64,000 bases of DNA from Muriicola sp041358175 (lineage in GTDB: Bacteria > Bacteroidota > Bacteroidia > Flavobacteriales > Flavobacteriaceae), in NCBI RefSeq assembly GCF_041358175.1, contig NZ_JBGKBE010000011.1, positions 29,244-93,243 on the forward strand, read 5' to 3'. The notes below the pieces were generated by a model. It was not told the origin of the DNA and searched no databases. It saw only the letters and a program-made list of their open reading frames with translations. This document shows, in pieces, positions 8,696-17,678 of the stretch; positions within the stretch are counted from its first letter, which is position 1, and every line of letters starts with the position of its first letter. The position numbers were made by a program, and so were the translations under genes.

Positions 8696-10999
8696 TTAGT
8701 GCTTTGTATTTCCTTTTTTTGCCTTCCTCCGTTTTTCCCTTTCTTGGGCATCGATTACTGCCACGGCCGTAATATTTACCATTTCTTCCACACTGGCACC
8801 CAATTGCAGAATATGTACTGGCCTTTTCAAGCCAAGCATGACCGGACCTATTGTGTCTGCAGCATGCAACTCCTTCAATAACTTATAGGTGATGTTCGCA
8901 GCCTCCAGATTTGGAAAAATCAGGGTGTTTACCTTTTTTCCGGCTATTTTTGAGAAGGGGAACTGACTTTGATGTAAATCCTTGTTCAGGGCAAAATCGG
9001 TTTGTATTTCTCCATCCACCACAAGTTCAGGATGGTTTTCATGCAGAATCCTAACGGCTTCTTTCACTTTCCTTGCATGGGGGTGATTAGATGATCCAAA
9101 ATTGGAGTAAGACAACAGTGCCATTACAGGATTAAAACCAAAGGCCATAGCCAGGTTTGCGGTCATCATTGAAATTTCGGCAAGCTCTTCTGCTGTTGGA
9201 TCTATATTGATGGAAGTGTCGGCAAGAAAAATTGGACCCCGATTTGTGATCATGATATGGACAGTGGCTGCTTTAGACACGTTGGCAGCCCGGCCTATGA
9301 CTTCAAAAACGGGTTTGATGGAAGATGCATAGGATCTAGAATAGCCTGAAATCATTCCATCTGCATCCCCTTCGAGTATCATCATCGAAGCAAAATAATT
9401 TCTTTGACGCATTCTGCTCTTTGCGCTGTATAAAGTAGCCCCATTCCGCCTTCTCGCTTCCCAGTATTTCTGGGCATAGTGCATCCTTTTTTCAAATGAA
9501 CTCTTTGCCTGATAGTCAATTATAGGTACATCTGCATCGAATTCCAGTTCTTTCTTCAGTTCCTGGATGATCTCAGTATTCCCTAGTAAAATGGGATGGG
9601 CAATACCCTCTTCATAGGCTATCTGAGCTGCTTTCAGTACATCAAGCTGATCTGCTTCTACGAATACGATCTTTTTGGGGTTGCTTTTCGCCCTGCTCAT
9701 CAGGAGTCGCATCACCTTATTGTCTTCCCCTGAACGCTGTAGTAAGTCTTCCCTGTACTTTTCCCAATCTGTGATCGGAAATTTAGCCACCCCACTTTCA
9801 ATGGCCGCTTTGGCTACTGCCGGCGGAATTTCAGCAATAAGACGGGGATCAAAGGGTTTTGGAATTATATAATCCTTCCCAAAAGTTAAGCGGGTTTCCC
9901 CATAGGCTATGTTCACCTGTTCGGGTACAGGCTGTTTGGCCAGACTTGCGAGGGCTTTCACCGCTGCCATCTTCATTTCTTCATTAATCTTGGTTGCCCG
10001 AACGTCTAATGCGCCCCTGAAGATAAAAGGGAACCCAAGCACATTGTTCACCTGGTTGGGATGATCGGAACGGCCCGTAGCCATGATAACATCCTTCCTT
10101 GTTTTAATGGCCAAATTGTACTTGATCTCCGGATCTGGATTCGCCATGGCGAAAACAATTGGATTATCTGCCATGGATTTAAGCATGGCCGGACTCATGG
10201 TATCGGCTATGGACAAACCTATAAAAACGTCTGCATCTTTAAGGGCATCTTCCAGAGTATGGAAATCCCGTTCGGTAGCAAACTCCTGTTTTTCAGCTGT
10301 CAGTGATTCCCGGTCTTTTCGGATCACACCCTTGCTGTCAACCATGATGATATTATTTGCACTCGCTCCGAAAGCCTTGTAGAGTCGGGTACACGAAATT
10401 GCCGCGGCACCGGCACCGCTGATCACAATCCGTACATTCCCTATTTTTTTCTCTGCGAGTTCCAGGGCATTGATCAGGGCGGCGGAGGAGATGATGGCCG
10501 TACCGTGCTGGTCATCGTGCATCACCGGAATATTGAGCTCTTCTTTTAAACGGCGTTCAATTTCAAAGGCTTCAGGAGCCTTTATATCCTCTAAGTTTAT
10601 TCCTCCAAAGGAAGGCGCTATGGTCTTCACCGTTTCCACAAACTTATCGATGTCCTTGGTATCGAGCTCAATGTCGATCGCGTCTATGTCTGCGAATATT
10701 TTAAATAATAGACATTTCCCTTCCATCACCGGCTTGGAAGCTTCCGGACCTATATCACCCAGGCCTAAAACGGCGGTACCATTAGAGATGACGGCTACAA
10801 AATTTCCCTTGGCAGTGTACTTGTAAACATTCTCTATATTCTTGGCAATTTCCAGGCAAGGTTCAGCAACCCCGGGCGAATAAGCCAGGGCTAGGTCTCT
10901 TTGGGTTGCATAGGGTTTGGTGGGAACAATTTTGATTTTACCTGGAGTGGGTTTTGCGTGGTAAATAAGTGCTTCCCGCTTTTTTTTGTCTTTGGCCAT
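8696..10999 (-). CDS. maeB: NADP-dependent malic enzyme with C-terminal phosphotransacetylase-like domain (MaeB type)
   Basis: A 767-residue two-domain enzyme. Residues 1 to about 420 are a malic enzyme that decarboxylates malate to pyruvate: the YSPGVAEPCLEIAKN motif, the metal-binding DDQHGTA segment and a Rossmann NAD(P) site (VISGAGAAAISC) are present. Residues about 430-760 resemble phosphotransacetylase (EADGMISGYSRSY, SINIDPTAEELAEI). In other bacteria this domain regulates the malic enzyme, for example through acetyl-CoA, rather than acting as a transacetylase. An upstream in-frame TTG exists, but the ATG at 10997-10999 fits the family. A TAAATTTG box lies 18 bases upstream. With pckA nearby, it serves C4-C3 interconversion. 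Confidence 0.95.
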   Translation of the reverse strand: MAKDKKKREALIYHAKPTPGKIKIVPTKPYATQRDLALAYSPGVAEPCLEIAKNIENVYKYTAKGNFVAVISNGTAVLGLGDIGPEASKPVMEGKCLLFKIFADIDAIDIELDTKDIDKFVETVKTIAPSFGGINLEDIKAPEAFEIERRLKEELNIPVMHDDQHGTAIISSAALINALELAEKKIGNVRIVISGAGAAAISCTRLYKAFGASANNIIMVDSKGVIRKDRESLTAEKQEFATERDFHTLEDALKDADVFIGLSIADTMSPAMLKSMADNPIVFAMANPDPEIKYNLAIKTRKDVIMATGRSDHPNQVNNVLGFPFIFRGALDVRATKINEEMKMAAVKALASLAKQPVPEQVNIAYGETRLTFGKDYIIPKPFDPRLIAEIPPAVAKAAIESGVAKFPITDWEKYREDLLQRSGEDNKVMRLLMSRAKSNPKKIVFVEADQLDVLKAAQIAYEEGIAHPILLGNTEIIQELKKELEFDADVPIIDYQAKSSFEKRMHYAQKYWEARRRNGATLYSAKSRMRQRNYFASMMILEGDADGMISGYSRSYASSIKPVFEVIGRAANVSKAATVHIMITNRGPIFLADTSINIDPTAEELAEISMMTANLAMAFGFNPVMALLSYSNFGSSNHPHARKVKEAVRILHENHPELVVDGEIQTDFALNKDLHQSQFPFSKIAGKKVNTLIFPNLEAANITYKLLKELHAADTIGPVMLGLKRPVHILQLGASVEEMVNITAVAVIDAQEREKRRKAKKGNTKH

Positions 11000-11016
11000 C
11001 AAGTTAATTTAGATTT

Positions 11017-11046
11017 CAAATTTAAGAGTATTTCCTTTGATACGAA
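11017..11046 (-). promoter_or_regulatory. Probable maeB promoter (Bacteroidota type)
   Basis: On the minus strand TAAATTTG (plus positions 11017-11024) matches the Bacteroidota -10 form TAnnTTTG. Nineteen bases further upstream is TTC (11044-11046), one base off the usual TTG -33 element. The spacing to the maeB ATG would leave a leader of about 10 bases. Confidence 0.45.
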
Positions 11047-11117
11047 CCTATCAGGAAATACAAAATCACAGCATCTTTGTCCCACAGAAAGTATTGGAAT
11101 TAATGATGTCTGTTATT

Positions 11118-12431
11118 TTATCTTTTGCTTCTAGCCTCAGCTACATTAAGTCGTAAGGCCAGAGCTGCTGCGATCACAAAAAATACGCCGCCAAAAAGGA
11201 TTGCGTTTACAGCACTACCTCCTAACAAATACTTATAAATGGGCCCAAAAGTTAAGGTTTCTATCCCCATAGGGATTACGATCATCATATTCAAAATACC
11301 CATATAAACCCCGCGTCGTTCCTGAGGAACTACTTTTGAAACCATAGTATATGGAATACCCATCATAGCTGCCCAACCGATCCCAAATAAGACCATTGGA
11401 GCTAAAACAAGTATCATATTATCAATAAATGGAATTGAAAATAAGGCAATTGCTGTACCTATTAAACTAAAGGCATATACCTTTTTACTACCGAATTTAA
11501 GAGTTAATGGGACTAATCCCAGGGCCACCACCATGGTTACGATATTATATGTTAAACTCATTTGAGCCGATTGTGATGCAGCTTCAGAAATACCAAAACC
11601 CATTGTTTTCATAAATAATGGGGTTATATACTGCCAATAAACAAAAAGCGCATACCATTGAAAAAGATATACCAGGGAAAGTTTCCACATAAATTTTGGC
11701 ATTTCTTTTATCGCAATAGCTATTTCGTTAAAAGGCTGAGCCACTTTTTTTATAAAAGGCTTATTTTTTGCTTCATTAATTTCTGCTAATTCTTCCTCTG
11801 ATGGCGGGATTTCCGGAGTTTTTAAAACCGACCACAGAACCGTAGCCACGGACAATATTCCACCCAGGCTAAAGGAATAATACATCCAGGTAGGAATGAC
11901 ACCGTCTCCCGAAACGGTTTCAGCCCCAAATAATTTTTGAAATAAAACTATTGAGCCCATCGCCAATAAGATACCTGCACCCACAAAAAGACTTTGCATT
12001 TGATAGCCTAAACTCAGTTGTTTTTCCGGAAGCTTATCCCCGACAAACGCCCTGTACGGCTCCATAGCCATATTGTTTCCTACATCCAAGATCCACAGTA
12101 AACCAACGGCAAACCATAATACCGGACTCGTTGGGAAAGCAAAGAGACAGATACTACCTATTATTGCTCCTATCAAAAAGAAGGGTTTCCGCCTACCCCA
12201 TTTTGGTGACCAGGTTTTATCTGATATTGCTCCAATAATGGGTTGCACCACTAATCCCGTAACCGGCCCTGCGATATTCAAAATGGGTAGCATTTCTTCA
12301 GGCGCACCCAAATAAAGAAATATGGGGTTAATTGCTGTTTGTTGTAATCCGAAACTGTATTGTATTCCTAAGAATCCAACGTTCATATTAAAGATCTGCC
12401 AAAAACTTAACTCCGGTTTACCAATTCTCAT
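11118..12431 (-). CDS. MFS sugar transporter, SLC45/maltose-transporter-like
   Basis: A 437-residue membrane protein with about 12 hydrophobic segments. The opening LSFWQIFNMNVGFLGIQ, followed by PVTGLVVQPIIGAISDKTW and the WGRRKPF loop between helices 2 and 3, is characteristic of the SLC45/GPH-like branch of the major facilitator superfamily found in Bacteroidota alpha-glucan and other sugar utilisation loci. Import of a disaccharide or small sugar across the inner membrane by proton symport is therefore likely, but the substrate cannot be read from sequence. It stands alone between maeB and queG with 118 and 144 bases of flanking non-coding DNA, with no SusC/SusD or glycoside hydrolase gene beside it. 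Confidence 0.85.
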   Translation of the reverse strand: MRIGKPELSFWQIFNMNVGFLGIQYSFGLQQTAINPIFLYLGAPEEMLPILNIAGPVTGLVVQPIIGAISDKTWSPKWGRRKPFFLIGAIIGSICLFAFPTSPVLWFAVGLLWILDVGNNMAMEPYRAFVGDKLPEKQLSLGYQMQSLFVGAGILLAMGSIVLFQKLFGAETVSGDGVIPTWMYYSFSLGGILSVATVLWSVLKTPEIPPSEEELAEINEAKNKPFIKKVAQPFNEIAIAIKEMPKFMWKLSLVYLFQWYALFVYWQYITPLFMKTMGFGISEAASQSAQMSLTYNIVTMVVALGLVPLTLKFGSKKVYAFSLIGTAIALFSIPFIDNMILVLAPMVLFGIGWAAMMGIPYTMVSKVVPQERRGVYMGILNMMIVIPMGIETLTFGPIYKYLLGGSAVNAILFGGVFFVIAAALALRLNVAEARSKR

Positions 12432-12575
12432 AGTCTTCCTTGTTTACGAATTAGAATTTTACGCTATTTTATTCCTCAAATAACAAGTTCTCAATATAGG
12501 GTTTTATCATTGTTTTTGTTAAAGTCTCCGCGGTAAAAATGAGTTTTAAACAAAATCAATGTAGTTGTGGTAGAG

Positions 12576-13514
12576 TTATTTAAGAAATTCGATGTTTCTT
12601 TTTAGTCCGCTAAATTTCGTCCGTTTTACTGCAGAACTGCGAAATACCTTCTTGAATACCTCTTCCGTAATCTCTTCCCAATCTTTTCTGTTCATCTCCA
12701 ACATCTCGGGATGTGGATCAAAAAGTGGCTCTGAATGGGCTTTTGAAAAACGATTCCAGGGACACACGTCCTGACAAACATCACAGCCAAAAATCCAATC
12801 GTCCATCTTCCCTTTAAAGGATGCCGGAATCTCATTCTTTAATTCAATTGTGAGGTAGGAAATACACTTGCTTCCATCTACCACATAAGGCTGAATAATT
12901 GCTTCCGTGGGACAGGCATCAATACAGGCAGTACAACTGCCACAATGATCGGTAACAGGATGATCATACTCGAGTTCGAGATCGACAATAAGTTCTGCGA
13001 TAAAGTAGAACGACCCTACTTGCTGAGTTAGAAGATTACTGTGCTTTCCTATCCAGCCCAGTCCGCTCTTCGCTGCCCAGGCTTTATCCAGAACCGGAGC
13101 GGAATCTACAAATGCACGGCCGTGAACATCACCTATTTCTTCTTCAATAAAGTTGTGAAGTTCTTTGAGTTTGGATTTGATGACGTGATGGTAGTCCTTG
13201 CCATAGGCATATTTTGAAATTTTATATGTGTCTTCATTTTGTTCTCTCTCCGGAAAATAATTGAGGATTAATGAAATGACGGATTTAGAGCCTTCGACCA
13301 ATTTTCGCGGATCGAGCCTTTTATCAAAATGATTCTCCATATATGCCATTTCCCCGTGCATATTATTCTTGAGCCATTGTTCTAATCGCGGCGCTTCTTC
13401 CTCCAGAAAATCGGCTTTGGAAATTCCACAGGAGAGAAATCCGAGCCTTTTTGCCTCTGCCTTAATTAGTCGGGTATTTTTACTAAGGTCACTCAAGTTC
13501 GATGCGTTTTTCAA
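12576..13514 (-). CDS. queG: Epoxyqueuosine reductase QueG
   Basis: About 310 residues; the cobalamin-dependent iron-sulfur enzyme that reduces epoxyqueuosine to queuosine in tRNA wobble positions. Two ferredoxin-like clusters are visible: CGSCTACIDACP (about residues 187-198) and CDVCQDVCPWN (about 242-252). The N-terminal RLGFLSCGISKADFLEEEAP segment is typical of the family. There is no ATG near the expected start: the candidate starts are TTG at 13512-13514 or TTG at 13494-13496. Both overlap the end of the P450 gene (by 26 or 8 bases), suggesting translational coupling. The protein is shorter than the E. coli enzyme, as expected for versions lacking the C-terminal extension. Confidence 0.93.
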   Translation of the reverse strand: MKNASNLSDLSKNTRLIKAEAKRLGFLSCGISKADFLEEEAPRLEQWLKNNMHGEMAYMENHFDKRLDPRKLVEGSKSVISLILNYFPEREQNEDTYKISKYAYGKDYHHVIKSKLKELHNFIEEEIGDVHGRAFVDSAPVLDKAWAAKSGLGWIGKHSNLLTQQVGSFYFIAELIVDLELEYDHPVTDHCGSCTACIDACPTEAIIQPYVVDGSKCISYLTIELKNEIPASFKGKMDDWIFGCDVCQDVCPWNRFSKAHSEPLFDPHPEMLEMNRKDWEEITEEVFKKVFRSSAVKRTKFSGLKRNIEFLK

Positions 13515-14826
13515 ATTTCAACCTGACTTCCTTTGGCTTGAGGGAAATCAGAGGAACCAACTCCACTTCAGGATAGGTTGATGAAACCTTGAACTTCTTT
13601 ACTATTTCACTGATGGTCAAAATCATTTCATACATAGCGAAATTATTGCCAATACACATTCGGGGCCCGGCTCCAAAGGGGTAGTAATACGGTCCCATCT
13701 CTTTTTTCTTTTCCTTTTCGAAACGTTCCGGTTGAAATGATTTCGGGGATTTCCAGAAGGCACTGTACCGGTGTAATTCGTAAACCGACATCAAAAGCAT
13801 ACTTCCTTTTTTGAAATTGTATCCTGAGAGTTCGATATCCTCTTTTGCCATACGATCGATCACGTACACCGGGGGATACAATCTCATGGCCTCTTCGATG
13901 CACTGCTGCGCAAAATTTAATTTTGATAACCAGGAAAGGTAATCATCATCGTTTATTTTATTATCAGATACCTCTTGATAGACCTGTTCTTGTATTTCCG
14001 GATGTCTGGCCAGAAGGAAAAGGGCAAAACTCAGGGCATTGGCTGTGGTTTCATGTCCTGCGGTAAAAAGAATCAAAACTTCATCAATTAGTTGCTTCCT
14101 TTCCATGTGTGTGCCGTCCTCATAGGTAGCTTTAAGAAGCATATCCAGCAGATCGTCTTCTTCTCCCCCTTGGCGGACTCTGTCCTCAATGAGCTCATTG
14201 AGTAAGACTCTGCTATCTTCGGAATAATTGAGGTGTTTTCTCAATTGTCCACTCAACTTAAACCACCAAACAAGGTAAGGTTGCCTCATTTCCCGAATCA
14301 ACATTTTTTGATTGGTCTCTGTGATATGCTGCAATTCCCGCATTTTCTCGCGGATATCCGTCTTACTGAATAGCGATTTGGCTACTACCTGAAAGGCCAG
14401 ATCTCCCATCAGGGGAAAGACATCCTGCTCCTCATTCTCAATAATACCTGAGAGTTCCTCTCTGATTGCCTTATGCATAGTTCCGAGGAGGCCAGCTAGT
14501 TTTTTCTTGTGAAAGGCGGGCTGTATCATCCGTCGCTGAGTTCGCCAATGCTCTCCCTCTGCTGTTAATAAACCATGGCCGATATACTTGGCCAGATCTT
14601 TAGTTTGCAGGGACGACTTTTTGAATTTTTTATGTTGCTTTTGAAGGACTTGCCGGACTATCTCAGGATCGCGGGTAAATATGATGGTTTGGTGGGGCCC
14701 GACCTTTACCCTAAAAGTGTCACCGTATTTCTGAAAATTTTCTGAGTGGAAGGGCAAGGGATTTGCCAGAATTCGTTTCCGATTTCTTATCACTTCCCAT
14801 TGTGAAACCGTAGTGAGTTGTCGCAT
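13489..14826 (-). CDS. Cytochrome P450
   Basis: A 445-residue soluble P450. The I-helix oxygen-activation motif AGHETTANA, the K-helix E-x-x-R (EAMRLYPP) and the heme-ligand loop FGAGPRMCIG with the thiolate cysteine near residue 391 are all intact, so the enzyme should be active. No membrane anchor is seen. The N-terminal pattern (NPLPFHSENFQKYGDTFRV) resembles bacterial P450s related to fatty-acid or terpenoid hydroxylases, but the substrate is not inferable. Its ATG immediately follows the ruvB stop codon with no gap and its 3' end overlaps queG, so it lies inside a ruvB-P450-queG transcription unit. No ferredoxin or ferredoxin reductase gene is adjacent. Confidence 0.94.
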   Translation of the reverse strand: MRQLTTVSQWEVIRNRKRILANPLPFHSENFQKYGDTFRVKVGPHQTIIFTRDPEIVRQVLQKQHKKFKKSSLQTKDLAKYIGHGLLTAEGEHWRTQRRMIQPAFHKKKLAGLLGTMHKAIREELSGIIENEEQDVFPLMGDLAFQVVAKSLFSKTDIREKMRELQHITETNQKMLIREMRQPYLVWWFKLSGQLRKHLNYSEDSRVLLNELIEDRVRQGGEEDDLLDMLLKATYEDGTHMERKQLIDEVLILFTAGHETTANALSFALFLLARHPEIQEQVYQEVSDNKINDDDYLSWLSKLNFAQQCIEEAMRLYPPVYVIDRMAKEDIELSGYNFKKGSMLLMSVYELHRYSAFWKSPKSFQPERFEKEKKKEMGPYYYPFGAGPRMCIGNNFAMYEMILTISEIVKKFKVSSTYPEVELVPLISLKPKEVRLKFEKRIELE

Positions 14827-15849
14827 TTAAAAAAGTCCGGGCTGAGTACCTCCTTTGATCCTCCCCAGATGTTTATACGCCAGTTCGGTGACCTCCCTTC
14901 CTCTAGGTGTCCTCATGATAAAGCCCTGTTGAATTAGAAAAGGTTCATATACTTCCTCAATAGTCTCAGCACTTTCAGAAACAGCCGTAGCCAGGGTTGA
15001 AATCCCCACAGGACCGCCTTTAAATTTGTCAATGATAGTCAGTAATATCTTATTGTCCATCTCATCAAGGCCGTGAGTATCCACATTCAGCGCTTTTAGG
15101 CCGTATTTTGAAATCTCGATATCGATTTTGCCATTTCCTTTGATCTGTGCAAAATCTCGAATTCTTCTCAACAAGGCATTGCATATCCTCGGAGTACCTC
15201 TACTCCTACCGGCGATCTCAATGGCCGCCTCATGGGTAATCGGAACTTTGAGGATTTCAGCACTGCGTTCCACAATGGTGGACAAGAGTTCGGTGCTGTA
15301 GTATTGCAATCTGCTTTGAATCCCAAACCGAGCACGCATAGGAGCAGTCAGTAATCCTGATCTCGTAGTTGCCCCTATGAGGGTGAAGGGATGTAAATTG
15401 ATTTGAACCGACCTTGCATTGGGTCCGGTTTCAATCATAATATCAATTTTGTAATCCTCCATGGCTGAATAGAGATACTCTTCCACAATCGGACTCAGGC
15501 GATGAATTTCATCAATAAACAAAACATCCCGCTCTTCCAGGTTAGTCAATAGGCCGGCGAGATCTCCCGGCTTGTCAAGAACAGGCCCGGAGGTCACTTT
15601 TATCCCTACACCTAATTCGTTTGCAAGGATGTGAGCCAAAGTAGTTTTTCCCAGGCCAGGGGGGCCGTGGAACAAAGTATGATCAAGGGCCTCATCTCTT
15701 AAATTTGCTGCCTGTACAAAGATCTGCAGGTTTTCTAAAACTGATTCCTGCCCTGTGAAATCATCAAAGGAAATGGGCCTTAACGCCCTTTCAATATCGA
15801 GTTCTTCCTGAGAGAAATTTTCAGCAGTGGGATCGAGATGCTCGTTCAT
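14827..15849 (-). CDS. ruvB: Holliday junction branch migration DNA helicase RuvB
   Basis: A 340-residue AAA+ motor that drives branch migration with RuvA. The Walker A HGPPGLGKTT, Walker B LFIDEIHRL, sensor 1 GATTRSGLL and the arginine-finger/sensor region MRARFGI are all present, followed by the C-terminal winged-helix domain (FLIQQGFIMRTPRGREVTELAY). The frame extends 8 codons upstream from a TTG, but MNEHLDPTAENFS with the ATG at 15847-15849 is the usual flavobacterial start. A TATCTTTG box lies only 5 bases before this ATG, so the message may be leaderless. ruvB is followed without a gap by the P450 gene and diverges from pckA. Confidence 0.97.
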   Translation of the reverse strand: MNEHLDPTAENFSQEELDIERALRPISFDDFTGQESVLENLQIFVQAANLRDEALDHTLFHGPPGLGKTTLAHILANELGVGIKVTSGPVLDKPGDLAGLLTNLEERDVLFIDEIHRLSPIVEEYLYSAMEDYKIDIMIETGPNARSVQINLHPFTLIGATTRSGLLTAPMRARFGIQSRLQYYSTELLSTIVERSAEILKVPITHEAAIEIAGRSRGTPRICNALLRRIRDFAQIKGNGKIDIEISKYGLKALNVDTHGLDEMDNKILLTIIDKFKGGPVGISTLATAVSESAETIEEVYEPFLIQQGFIMRTPRGREVTELAYKHLGRIKGGTQPGLF

Positions 15850-15854
15850 AAAAT

Positions 15855-15862
15855 CAAAGATA
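15855..15862 (-). promoter_or_regulatory. Probable ruvB -10 element next to the start codon
   Basis: TATCTTTG on the minus strand is an exact TAnnTTTG box. The ruvB ATG begins 6 bases further on, where transcription would be expected to start, implying a leaderless or nearly leaderless mRNA. No clear TTG -33 element is seen at the usual distance. Confidence 0.35.
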
Positions 15863-15923
15863 GTGAAAATCAAGTCGGATTTCCGGCCCTGGAAGACTAC
15901 ACCAAGGCATTTATTAAGAAATC

Positions 15924-15937
15924 TTTATCATGATAAA
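15924..15937. promoter_or_regulatory. Perfect 14-base palindrome between ruvB and pckA, candidate operator
   Basis: TTTATCATGATAAA is a perfect dyad in the divergent region, 73 bases upstream of the pckA ATG. Its position just before the presumed pckA promoter would suit a regulator of gluconeogenesis. The binding protein is unknown and chance occurrence in AT-rich DNA is possible. Confidence 0.3.
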
Positions 15938-16009
15938 AGTCATCTTTTTAAATCTATATAATTCGCTTCTTTGCAGTAGAAATTCAACCAATTATTTAAA
16001 TCACATTTC

Positions 16010-17611
16010 ATGGGAACATTTGATCTGAAAAAGTACGGAATAGAAGTAGAAGAGATATATAGGAACAGTAGTGTACCTGTACTATACGAATTAGGCCTGA
16101 GGCAGGAAAAAGGAACAGCCATCTCCGATGTTGGTGCCCTTTTGGTTTACTCAGGGGAAAAGACAGGAAGGAGCCCAAAAGACAAGCGTATCGTGAGAAA
16201 TCCCGATTCTGAGAAGAATATCGACTGGGGCGATATTAATATAGGTCTGGATGAACACACTTATATGGTTAACAGAGAGCGGGCACTGGATTACCTCAAT
16301 ACACGACCCAGAATATACGTGGTTGATGCCTTTGCAGGCTGGGATCCAAAGTATCGTCTTAAGGTGAGGATTATTTGTACACGGGCGTATCACGCTCTGT
16401 TTATGCAGAATATGCTGATCATGCCAACTGAAGGGGAACTAGCCAATTTCGGAGAACCTGATTACGTAATCTTTAACGGCGGTGGCTTCCCCGCAAACCG
16501 TTACACATCAGAAATGACATCTAAAACCAGCGTTGATCTTAACCTGGAAGAAAAGGAGGTTGTGATCCTGGGAACCCAGTATGCCGGAGAAATGAAAAAG
16601 GGTATTTTCTCCATTATGAACTACCTGATGCCATTAGAGGAAGTACTTCCTATGCACTGTTCAGCCAATGTAGGAAATGAAGGCGATGTAAGTATATTAT
16701 TTGGTCTTTCCGGAACCGGTAAAACAACCTTGAGTGCCGACCCAAAACGAAAACTCATCGGGGACGACGAACACTGCTGGACAGACGAAGGTACCTTTAA
16801 TATAGAAGGAGGATGTTATGCGAAAGCCATCAACCTTTCTGCAGAAAATGAACCGGATATCTTTAATGCGATCAAATTCGGGACTGTACTCGAAAATGTA
16901 GTTTATGATAAGGCCACACGCGAAGTTGATTACACGGATACTTCCATCACTCAGAATACAAGGGCATCCTATCCTATTGATTTTATCGAAAATGTACAGA
17001 TTCCATGCGTTGCGGGGCATCCGGAAAATATCATTTTCCTTACCTGTGATGCTTTTGGAGTTCTGCCTCCTGTGAGTAAACTCACACCGGAACAGGCCAG
17101 TTATCACTTTATCTCAGGATATACTGCTAAAGTTGCCGGAACAGAAATGGGCGTTACCGAACCACAGGCCACCTTTAGCGCTTGCTTTGGTGCAGCATTT
17201 ATGATGTGGCATCCCAACAAGTACGCTGAACTCCTGGCACAAAAAATCAAGGAACACAAGGCTACAGCCTGGCTTGTAAATACAGGATGGACAGGAGGTG
17301 CCCATGGAGTGGGGTCGAGAATTAAACTCAAATATACAAGAGCGATGATCGATGCGATTCATCATAAGGATTTTGAGAATGTAAACTATATCAAAGATGA
17401 AGAGTTTGGCTTTATGATTCCGGAATCCTGCCCCGGGGTACCATCAGAGGTATTGATTCCTAAAAATACCTGGGATGACAAATCGCGTTATGAGGAGGTA
17501 AAGGACAAATTAGTGACCCTCTTTAACGAGAACTTTAAAAAGTTTGAGGAGAATGTAAATAAGGAGATTGTAAATGCAGGACCAAAGAGTTCCATGTCTA
17601 TGCAGTCCTAA
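16010..17611 (+). CDS. pckA: Phosphoenolpyruvate carboxykinase (ATP)
   Basis: A 533-residue ATP-dependent PEP carboxykinase, which converts oxaloacetate to phosphoenolpyruvate in gluconeogenesis. The kinase-1a P-loop GLSGTGKTT lies at residues 232-240 (catalytic lysine K238), followed by the metal-binding LIGDDEHCW and the EGGCYAK region. The RSPKDKR segment near residue 50 and NTGWTGGAHGVGSRIKL near 425 are also typical. The ATG at 16010 is the family start. The gene is transcribed alone, divergent from ruvB, and ends at a strong hairpin terminator. Together with maeB it provides C4-to-C3 conversion for growth on amino acids or organic acids. Confidence 0.98.
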   Translation: MGTFDLKKYGIEVEEIYRNSSVPVLYELGLRQEKGTAISDVGALLVYSGEKTGRSPKDKRIVRNPDSEKNIDWGDINIGLDEHTYMVNRERALDYLNTRPRIYVVDAFAGWDPKYRLKVRIICTRAYHALFMQNMLIMPTEGELANFGEPDYVIFNGGGFPANRYTSEMTSKTSVDLNLEEKEVVILGTQYAGEMKKGIFSIMNYLMPLEEVLPMHCSANVGNEGDVSILFGLSGTGKTTLSADPKRKLIGDDEHCWTDEGTFNIEGGCYAKAINLSAENEPDIFNAIKFGTVLENVVYDKATREVDYTDTSITQNTRASYPIDFIENVQIPCVAGHPENIIFLTCDAFGVLPPVSKLTPEQASYHFISGYTAKVAGTEMGVTEPQATFSACFGAAFMMWHPNKYAELLAQKIKEHKATAWLVNTGWTGGAHGVGSRIKLKYTRAMIDAIHHKDFENVNYIKDEEFGFMIPESCPGVPSEVLIPKNTWDDKSRYEEVKDKLVTLFNENFKKFEENVNKEIVNAGPKSSMSMQS

Positions 17612-17635
17612 GGAAGCTATCTAGCAATTATTTAA

Positions 17636-17678
17636 TAAAGGTCCTCTTTTCGTCAAGGAAAGGGGACCTTATTTATTT
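17636..17678 (+). terminator. Rho-independent terminator of pckA
   Basis: The stem AAGGTCC / GGACCTT (17638-17644 and 17664-17670), with further A/T pairing on both sides, is followed by the T-rich ATTTATTTCTTTT. It overlaps the stop codon of the convergent GIN-domain gene and may also stop transcription coming from that side. Confidence 0.8.

Noticed and set aside
15955..15960. TATAAT resembling an E. coli -10 box upstream of pckA
   Set aside because: Bacteroidota promoters use TAnnTTTG with a different sigma factor, so a TATAAT match in AT-rich DNA carries little weight.
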